The notes below the pieces were generated by a model. It was not told the DNA's origin. It saw only the letters and a program-made list of their open reading frames with translations, and ran no database searches. 28,190 nt of DNA, from positions 1 through 28,190 of the forward strand of contig JAVBOB010000022.1 in NCBI GenBank assembly GCA_031551125.1, in the 5' to 3' direction. How positions within the stretch are numbered: position 1 is the stretch's first letter; each line of letters opens with the position of its first letter. Of the stretch, positions 23,017 to 28,190 are shown one piece after another. The position numbers and the translations under genes were made by a program. This DNA is from JAIRNF01 sp031551125 (lineage in GTDB: Bacteria > Bacteroidota > Bacteroidia > Bacteroidales > UBA932).

Positions 23017-23167
23017 TTTAGCCCAACGCATCGCGTTGGGTGTGTGGCCGGCAGAATTATTTTTGCGCGCGAAGCACTATCGTTTTTCAGTGGAACAGCT
23101 GTGCTTCGCGCGCTGTGCATATCCTTAACCTATTAACCCAAGGCTTCGCTTTACCGTTGGGCTGAAA
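23017..23167. repeat. Nested palindromic element with a perfect 13-bp core
   Basis: Outer arms are TTTAGCCCAACG (23017-23028) and CGTTGGGCTGAAA (23155-23167). A small inner hairpin CCCAACGCATCGCGTTGGG lies at 23022-23040. The core is GCGCGCGAAGCAC (23065-23077) facing GTGCTTCGCGCGC (23101-23113), a perfect 13-bp stem with a 23-base loop. The whole 308-base gap 22962-23269 has no gene. Confidence 0.85.
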
Positions 23168-23269
23168 TAAACTGCCACTTCATGGCGTTTTTCCAGAATA
23201 GAATAATATTTATTCGTGAATGCTTTTATGGGTATTGGCCGAGTTAATTAGCACGAGTTAGCCCGCGAG

Positions 23270-24514
23270 CTATTTCTGAGTTCCTAATAGTAGTTCCGCA
23301 AACATTTTTACCACTTCAACATTTACCGAATTACCAAGCTGTTTATAGGCTATAGCATCTTTACCGTGCAGCTTCATGTTGTGAGGAAAGCCTTGTAGGT
23401 TCGCACACTCTCTGGGAGTTAGGTGGCGTTTACTGCATCCAATGATAGAGGTTTGGGTAATAGCGACAAGGGCTGGAAAGTAAGTAGGTTGCTTTACGCG
23501 TATTCCGGAAGGGCGAAATTGCATGATATTATCCCAAAGGTTGGGCATATCGGGTTTGCCCGCTTGCCATTCCAGCTTAGCTTTTGCTCCTTTAAAGTCA
23601 GGGTGTCGTAATGCTTTCTTTAGCCACTTATCTATAAACTTTCTATTATCTATGTACAGCTGGCTGTTCCGTTTAATGATAGTTTGCTTCCATTCAGGCA
23701 GCTGCCTGAGCTTATCTTTTGGGGTCAGGTCTCTCAGGTATTCGCTCCATACCGGAAATCCGGGAAGCGGTTGCCGTATGTTCTGTATAAACTCGTTCCA
23801 TAGGTCGATAAGCCCTGTCTGTTCCGCTGTTAGCTTGTACTGGTCAATATTTTTTATGTTGCTTTCTTGCTCCAGAATACTATATGCACTACACTCTTTA
23901 GGATGCTTTTTGTCAAACGCAAAATGCGGTGAATGTCCTACATTTTTTCGCACGCAAAGAATAAATACGCGCTCGCGATGCTGTGGAATACCGAGATAGT
24001 GGGGGCTGAAAATAATAGGTTCGTCAGGAACGCTGTAGCCTATCTCGCGAAGGTTGTGGCGAATTACTTTCCACGTATTCCCACCATCGTGTCCGGCTAA
24101 GTTGCGCACGTTTTCAAGTAGAAGGTAGGAGGGACGGTGATACTGTGCAATACGAACGATATCGAAAAATAGCGTACCGCGCGGGTCGTTTATACCCATT
24201 CGTTTTCCTGCTTTTGAGAATGCTTGACAGGGAAATCCTGCGCACAGTACATCATGAGGCGGAATATCTTTTTCGTTCACCAGCTTAATGTCTCCCTGAG
24301 GCTCCAACCCATAGTTTTGTTGGTACACACGGCGACAATCTTCGTCAATGTCTGACGCAAAAACACAAATTCCGCCAAGCGAGCTCATTGCCTGATGGAA
24401 CCCTCCTATACCGCAGAAAAGATCAATAAACGTAAATTGTTTTCCTATAGCCTGTTTTGCGGTTTTTTGTTTACCCATTGTGTTATTACGTTGTATTTCT
24501 TTTACTATAGCCAT
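23270..24514 (-). CDS. C5-cytosine DNA methyltransferase
   Basis: It transfers a methyl group from S-adenosylmethionine to carbon 5 of cytosine in a specific DNA site. The 414 residues show all main motifs: I DLFCGIGG (31-38), IV GFPCQAF with catalytic Cys96, VI ENV (134-136), VIII QHRERVFI (178-185), IX RECANLQGFP (368-377) and X LGNSVNV (393-399). The target-recognition region is about 190-340 and contains an unusual WKQTIIKRNSQLYIDNRKFIDKW helix. The target sequence cannot be read. No restriction nuclease or repair gene is in the window. It starts 21 bases after the LolC/E-type gene and probably shares its transcript. An alternative start is Met13 (24478). Confidence 0.95.
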   Translation of the reverse strand: MAIVKEIQRNNTMGKQKTAKQAIGKQFTFIDLFCGIGGFHQAMSSLGGICVFASDIDEDCRRVYQQNYGLEPQGDIKLVNEKDIPPHDVLCAGFPCQAFSKAGKRMGINDPRGTLFFDIVRIAQYHRPSYLLLENVRNLAGHDGGNTWKVIRHNLREIGYSVPDEPIIFSPHYLGIPQHRERVFILCVRKNVGHSPHFAFDKKHPKECSAYSILEQESNIKNIDQYKLTAEQTGLIDLWNEFIQNIRQPLPGFPVWSEYLRDLTPKDKLRQLPEWKQTIIKRNSQLYIDNRKFIDKWLKKALRHPDFKGAKAKLEWQAGKPDMPNLWDNIMQFRPSGIRVKQPTYFPALVAITQTSIIGCSKRHLTPRECANLQGFPHNMKLHGKDAIAYKQLGNSVNVEVVKMFAELLLGTQK

Positions 24515-24535
24515 TGACTCAATCCGAATTAGAGG

Positions 24536-25783
24536 CTATGCTTTAAGCCGTTTGGCTAGGTAGCTTACCGGCATTCGTGCAATAAGGTACCCCATAAGAA
24601 TTACCGATGCGAGTATAATAAGTACATCAGCCCAAGAAACGCTTACCGGATAGGCTTCAATCAGAAAGCCTACGGGCATACGTACAAATCCGTACTTTAT
24701 TTGCAGCCAGCAGGTAGCCAGCCCTAATACCATTCCTATTATTACTCCGAATATGGAAATTAGCCAGCCTTCAAATAAAAATATTCGCTTAATAAGGCTT
24801 ATGTCCGCACCCATGCTTTGCAGCGTAGCTATATCTTTTTTCTTATCGACCATAAGCATGGTGAGTGAACCAATAACGTTGAATGATACGATAGCCAGTA
24901 TAAATAGTAAGATAAGGTAGATGGATAGCTTTTCGGATGCAATCATGCGGTAAAGCGTCTCATTTTGCTGGTAGCGGTTTTTTACGATGAATGATTTACC
25001 CAACGATTCTTGCACTTGCTTCTGTACCTTGTCTATGTTTGCCCCTTCTGCAACCCTCAGCTCAACGGCCGAGGCTTCAACGGTATAGTTAAGCAGTTCG
25101 CGCGCAAAATCAATAGCGGTAATAAAATATTTGGTATCAATGTCCTTATCGACTTCCATTAATCCGGAAGGATATACAAAGTCGTAACGAATGTTGTTTA
25201 GCGGATTGCTCGATAGCTTTTCACCTCGCTCGGGCACCCAAACTTTAATGGGCGCAACAAGTCCAAGCCCAACGCCGAGCTTTTCGGCAATGCCCCAGCC
25301 CATTACCGTTTCACGAATATCTCCGTGCTTCAGCTCAAACTCGCCAGCCTTAACCAGCTCTTCAATGCCTGATGTTTGCGTGTAGCTATCATCCACTCCT
25401 TTCATAACGGCTACCCACTGTTTAGGATTAGGCAGCACATCATCTTGGTTGATTTTTCGACTAGGCTGGTAGCTCAACAATACGTTTTCTTCCACTACTT
25501 CAGAGTAGGAGGCCACCCCTTCCATTCCGCGGAGCTTCTGAAAGGCATCGGTTGTAGGGTCGAAGGTCTTTCCTTCAACAGCGGTAATGCGTAAATCTGA
25601 ATTAAAAGATGTGTATAATGATTTGATGAAGTTATCAAACCCGTTATGTACAGAAAGAACTACAATAAGCGCGAACGTACCCAACGCCATACCTACCACG
25701 CTGACGTAGGATATAATGTTGATGACGTTGTGCGTTTTCTTTGCAAAAAGGTAACGCTTGGCTATATATATGGGGAGGTTCAT
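24536..25783 (-). CDS. LolC/LolE-type ABC transporter permease
   Basis: The 415-residue protein has an N-terminal membrane helix (about 20-48), a periplasmic MacB-PCD-like domain (about 50-275), and three C-terminal helices forming the FtsX domain (about 285-405). The IAKRYLFAKKTHNVINIISYVSVVGMALGT start and MLMVDKKKDIATLQSMGA loop are typical of LolC/LolE. Those proteins release lipoproteins from the inner membrane for transport to the outer membrane. The matching ATPase (LolD) is not in this window. It begins 19 bases after the rbfA stop. Confidence 0.9.
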   Translation of the reverse strand: MNLPIYIAKRYLFAKKTHNVINIISYVSVVGMALGTFALIVVLSVHNGFDNFIKSLYTSFNSDLRITAVEGKTFDPTTDAFQKLRGMEGVASYSEVVEENVLLSYQPSRKINQDDVLPNPKQWVAVMKGVDDSYTQTSGIEELVKAGEFELKHGDIRETVMGWGIAEKLGVGLGLVAPIKVWVPERGEKLSSNPLNNIRYDFVYPSGLMEVDKDIDTKYFITAIDFARELLNYTVEASAVELRVAEGANIDKVQKQVQESLGKSFIVKNRYQQNETLYRMIASEKLSIYLILLFILAIVSFNVIGSLTMLMVDKKKDIATLQSMGADISLIKRIFLFEGWLISIFGVIIGMVLGLATCWLQIKYGFVRMPVGFLIEAYPVSVSWADVLIILASVILMGYLIARMPVSYLAKRLKA

Positions 25784-25802
25784 CCGTTGCCCTTACTAGC
25801 AG

Positions 25803-26147
25803 TTACGATTTCAGCAGGTTGTCAATACGTTCCATGTAGTCTAGGGAGTCATCTATCAGAAAAGCAAGTTCGGGAACAATACGCAGCTGGTGGCGTACAC
25901 GGTTGCCCAAATCACCTCTGATTGCTTTTCCATGCTGGTTTACCAAATCCAACACTTCCTTGGCTTTAGCCGACGGGAAAATGCTCAGGTAAACTTTGGC
26001 AAAACCTAAATCGGGGCTTATGCGAACGTCCATAACCGTTATCATAGCGCCGTTATAGGCAGACATTCCTTGCTGTTGAAAGATGTCGCCCAAATCCTTT
26101 TGTAGCTGCTTATTTATCTTTTGTTGTCGTGTTGATGCCGATTCCAT
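25803..26147 (-). CDS. rbfA: Ribosome-binding factor A
   Basis: RbfA binds the 30S subunit and helps mature the 5' end of 16S rRNA. The 114 residues form the usual KH-type domain: TRQQKINKQLQKDLGDIFQQ (6-25), ITVMDVRISPDLGFAKVYLSIFP (36-58), RGDLGNRVRHQLRIVPELAFLIDDSLDYMERIDNLL (77-112). Length is normal. It is followed at 19 bases by the LolC/E-type gene, an order common in Bacteroidota. A 21-base element identical to one upstream of ubiD lies 19 bases before its ATG. Confidence 0.95.
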   Translation of the reverse strand: MESASTRQQKINKQLQKDLGDIFQQQGMSAYNGAMITVMDVRISPDLGFAKVYLSIFPSAKAKEVLDLVNQHGKAIRGDLGNRVRHQLRIVPELAFLIDDSLDYMERIDNLLKS

Positions 26148-26166
26148 GAGGGAGATTAATTATTTC

Positions 26167-26187
26167 TTATTGAGTATTGAATATTTA
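26167..26187 (-). repeat. 21-base leader element shared with ubiD
   Basis: Read on the minus strand this is the same 21 bases as 18831-18851, ending 19 bases before the rbfA ATG. Confidence 0.7.
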
Positions 26188-26212
26188 GAATAAGGAGCAA
26201 AGACATAGATAA

Positions 26213-26246
26213 CAAAGACCAATTTCACTGTGGTTATTAGTCTTTG
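26213..26246 (-). repeat. Hairpin and AAAGAACAA-type repeats at the end of the mannosyltransferase gene
   Basis: CAAAGACCAAT (26213-26223) and ATTAGTCTTTG (26236-26246) pair with one G-T-type mismatch around a 12-base loop, spanning the stop at 26237. Just upstream on the minus strand, AAAGAACAAGGATATAAAGA repeats encode the last residues (KNKDIKNKD). It may be a weak terminator or a simple repeat that extended the frame. Confidence 0.5.
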
Positions 26247-27007
26247 TTCTTTATATCCTTGTTCTTTGCTTCTTCTTTTACCGTTCCCGCTTTTCGCATA
26301 GGTTTGAATCGTAGTCGTAATACGCCCCACAGCGCTTCACCAAATATTCCGCCGCTCATTTTGGAGTTGCCCAGCTTGCGGTCTACAAAAATAATAGGAA
26401 CCTCCGTGAGCTTAAACTTCAGCTTCCATGCGGTGTACTTTAGCTCTATTTGGAATCCGTAACCCTTCATACGTATGCAGTCAAAATTGATAGCTTCAAG
26501 CACACTCCGGCGGTAGCATATAAAGCCTGCCGTAGCATCCATTACCTTCATGCGGGTAACAAAGCGAACGTATGCTGAGGCGTAGTATGACATAATGACC
26601 CTGCCAATAGGCCAGTTTACTACGTTAACTCCTGTAATGTAGCGCGAACCTATAGCTACATCGGCTCCATCAGCACAGGCCTTGTAAAGGCGGGGAAGAT
26701 CATCGGGGTTGTGAGAAAAGTCGGCATCCATTTCAAAAACAAAGTCGTAGCCGTGCTCTATTGCCCATTTAAATCCGGTGATATAGGCCGTTCCTAAGCC
26801 CAGCTTACCGGCACGCTCCAAAAGGTGTATGCGTTCGGGCAGCTCTTGTTGCAGTCGTTTTACTATATCGGCAGTGCCGTCGGGAGACCCATCGTCAACT
26901 ATAAGAATATTGAAGCTGTCATCCAGCAAGCAAACCTTACGGATAATGGCTTCAACGTTTTCTTTCTCGTTGTAAGTGGGAATAATTACTAGCTTCTTAT
27001 CGCTCAT
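26237..27007 (-). CDS. Polyprenol-phosphate mannosyltransferase-like GT2 enzyme
   Basis: The 256-residue GT2 glycosyltransferase resembles dolichol/polyprenol-phosphate mannose synthases (DPM1 type), which load a sugar from GDP-mannose onto a lipid phosphate at the inner membrane. Visible are VIIPTYNEKENV (7-18), LIVDDGSPDGTAD (35-47), the DXD-type MDADFSHNPDDLP (93-105), the GSRYITG segment, DATAGFICYRRSVLE, and KGYGFQIELKYTAWK. There is no added membrane domain, so it is the soluble form. The C-terminal KNKDIKNKD tail comes from a DNA repeat. It lies upstream of rbfA, separated by 89 bases. Confidence 0.9.
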   Translation of the reverse strand: MSDKKLVIIPTYNEKENVEAIIRKVCLLDDSFNILIVDDGSPDGTADIVKRLQQELPERIHLLERAGKLGLGTAYITGFKWAIEHGYDFVFEMDADFSHNPDDLPRLYKACADGADVAIGSRYITGVNVVNWPIGRVIMSYYASAYVRFVTRMKVMDATAGFICYRRSVLEAINFDCIRMKGYGFQIELKYTAWKLKFKLTEVPIIFVDRKLGNSKMSGGIFGEALWGVLRLRFKPMRKAGTVKEEAKNKDIKNKD

Positions 27008-27041
27008 GCGAATGTTATTAGTGTCATCCTATTGTAACCGA

Positions 27042-27049
27042 CAAAGGTA
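27042..27049 (-). promoter_or_regulatory. Putative -7 box (TACCTTTG) for the mannosyltransferase gene
   Basis: The minus strand reads TACCTTTG, a full match, giving a leader of about 31 bases before the ATG at 27007. No TTTG at -33. Confidence 0.5.
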
Positions 27050-27640
27050 CAAAAAACTATGAGTTTTGGGAATTACACTAAAAGAAGCCCTTGTTAATCA
27101 CTATGATGTCAACTATTACTTAGTTTCAACCCCCCAGCATTCTGTTGGTAGCTCTCCGCACCTTGAGTATAAGGAGGAGATGGCGGATAGCGGTTGCTTT
27201 GGCATTTCTTCCTGCCAATGCTTATAGAAGAGGTCGACAAGCAGCCCGCTAGGGAGACTTCCCCCTGCTTTTCCAGCACTTGTATAAAGCCAATGTTGGT
27301 GTTATCGGTTGCTAGCCGCATCAATAAGTTTTTTTCAGACAGCTCAACTATATACCGTATGCCCTCTATTTTATTGTTTTCTTTTGTTTTGCCACGGCAG
27401 TTGCTTATTAATAAGATGTTAGCCAGTAGTCTGCTAATTGGTAATATAAGGTAGTATAAGAAAGTATGCTTTTATTTTCATAGAGGGTATTATATAGGTT
27501 GGATAACAGGAAAATGTAAAGATATGCCATAAATTTTAATAGTTGAGCTTTGCCAACGCTTAGAACCGTCTTGCTAATCGTAAAAAACATTGCCTGCAAA
27601 TCAATGGGTTGTGACTTTTTTGCGAAAACACACTCGGAAT
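27050..27640. other. Stretch without a supported gene
   Basis: Nothing convincing is coded here. On the minus strand one frame stays open from about 27470 to 27109 without a good ATG before MRLATDNTNIGF (27321). A second hydrophobic frame (27599-27408, 63 residues) ends as the first begins, as if a gene had been broken by a frameshift. On the plus strand, AAGGAGGAG touches a 15-codon ORF at 27180-27227. None has a recognised family. Confidence 0.35.
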
Positions 27641-27641
27641 A

Positions 27642-27674
27642 TTTGGAAATACCGAAAGAGTTTATCTACATTTG
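27642..27674 (+). promoter_or_regulatory. rRNA promoter P1
   Basis: TTTG at 27642-27645, a 21-base spacer, then TACATTTG at 27667-27674, followed by CACCCGCTTTC. This is a full Bacteroidota -33/-7 promoter. Confidence 0.8.
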
Positions 27675-27757
27675 CACCCGCTTTCAGCAGCAGGTATAAG
27701 TTCTTTATAAGTATGAAATTTCAATCGACAATATTTTTTGAGAAAAATGAAAAAATA

Positions 27758-27788
27758 TTTGGAGATTAAAAAAACATCCTTACCTTTG
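27758..27788 (+). promoter_or_regulatory. rRNA promoter P2
   Basis: TTTG at 27758-27761, a 19-base spacer, then TACCTTTG at 27781-27788, followed by CACCCGCTTTT. Its initially transcribed bases match those of P1. Confidence 0.85.
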
Positions 27789-27860
27789 CACCCGCTTTTG
27801 AAACAAGCACCCGTTCTTTTTAGCAAGCAAAAAATCTTTTGAACAAAATCAGTTGAAAAA

Positions 27861-27892
27861 TTTGGTAGTTCGAAAAAATGATTTTACCTTTG
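27861..27892 (+). promoter_or_regulatory. rRNA promoter P3
   Basis: TTTG at 27861-27864, a 20-base spacer, then TACCTTTG at 27885-27892, followed by CAACCCGTTTCG. It is the promoter nearest the 16S gene, about 160 bases upstream. Confidence 0.85.
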
Positions 27893-27932
27893 CAACCCGT
27901 TTCGCTTAAACGCGACGGATAAAAAGATAAAT

Positions 27933-27942
27933 TGTTCTTTGA
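27933..27942 (+). promoter_or_regulatory. boxA-like antitermination site
   Basis: TGTTCTTTGA resembles the boxA element (TGCTCTTTAA) bound by NusB/NusE in rRNA leaders. It lies 40 bases after P3 and about 110 bases before the 16S gene. Confidence 0.6.
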
Positions 27943-28053
27943 AAATATTGAAAAACAGAAACTTGTAGCAAATACAAGAAGAGTAGAGCGTAATTCTTTT
28001 GAGTAAGAAATATAGAGCAGTCAGGTGTATAACGATTTTATAGTAATACAATT

Positions 28054-28190
28054 ACCATGAAGAGTTTGATCCTGGCTCAGGATGAACGCTAGCGGCAGGC
28101 CTAACACATGCAAGTCGAGGGGCAGCGCGGGTAGCAATACCTGGCGGCGACCGGCGCACGGGTGAGTAACACGTATGCAACCTGCCCTCC
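28054..28190 (+). rRNA. rrs: 16S ribosomal RNA (5' part, cut by the window end)
   Basis: AGAGTTTGATCCTGGCTCAG (28061-28080) is the conserved 16S start. It continues with GATGAACGCTAGCGGCAGGC, ACACATGCAAGTCGA, the V1 loop, GGCGACCGGCGCACGGGTGA and GTAACACGTATGCAACCTGCC. The GCTAGCGGCAGGCCTAACAC and ATGCAACCTGCC forms are typical of Bacteroidales. The mature end is set 7 bases before AGAGTTTG by comparison with E. coli. About 90% of the gene lies beyond the window. Confidence 0.98.

Noticed and set aside
23270..24514. Restriction-modification or defence island
   Set aside because: Only the methyltransferase is present; neighbours are a palindrome element, a permease and rbfA, with no nuclease.
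27180..27227. 15-codon ORF with three cysteines directly after AAGGAGGAG
   Set aside because: Shine-Dalgarno sequences are rarely used in Bacteroidota, there is no space between the motif and ATG, and no homologue is known to me.
27008..28053. tRNA gene ahead of the 16S gene
   Set aside because: I saw no cloverleaf or GTTCGA-type T-arm in this stretch.

Overview
The window comes from a member of the Bacteroidales (phylum Bacteroidota). Its last 137 bases are the 5' end of a 16S rRNA gene with a Bacteroidales-type start (AGAGTTTGATCCTGGCTCAG, then GATGAACGCTAGCGGCAGGC). The rRNA promoters and many gene promoters carry the Bacteroidota -7 box TAnnTTTG. Shine-Dalgarno sequences are generally absent, and intergenic regions are crowded with palindromic repeats. 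The family is not resolved from this fragment.

Layout. 1-2214: the start of a Tat-exported protein (minus strand) diverges from a secreted 3-keto-glycoside hydrolase-like (DUF1080) protein, followed by a receiver/AAA+ regulator that lacks a DNA-binding domain. 2392-4911: a secreted esterase and a MATE exporter. 5192-7758 (minus): an AT-rich exported protein with an EreA/ChaN-like fold, then mmcQ/yjbR-like and yraN genes. 7979-10021: metG. 10152-11494 (minus): prmC-recX. 11604-16463 (minus): a nucleotide-sugar operon ugd-uxs-rfbB-rfbA-rfbC, making UDP-glucuronate, UDP-xylose and dTDP-4-keto-rhamnose; no rfbD is present. 16649-20647: mqnC, pyrF and a UbiD-family decarboxylase; mqnC and ubiD suggest menaquinone synthesis by the futalosine route. 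20775-22961: an unknown lipoprotein, an unknown small helical protein and a LysE-type exporter. 23270-27007 (minus): a polyprenol-phosphate mannosyltransferase-like gene, then rbfA, a LolC/E-type permease and a C5 DNA methyltransferase. 27008-28190: a long gene-poor stretch ending in three tandem rRNA promoters, a boxA-like site and the 16S gene.

Most genes are housekeeping or envelope genes. I do not see a clear new multi-gene system. The least explained signal is in the intergenic DNA. Four copies of a REP-like palindrome each sit 1-13 bases from a stop codon. A second palindrome family flanks metG. A nested palindrome with a perfect 13-bp core follows the LysE gene. An identical 21-base element lies about 20 bases before the start codons of both ubiD and rbfA, in the same orientation. 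Among proteins, the most unusual are the regulator with no HTH and a GSFTSA loop instead of GAFTGA, the methyltransferase with no visible nuclease at the end of an rbfA/permease gene string, and the exported EreA/ChaN-like protein.
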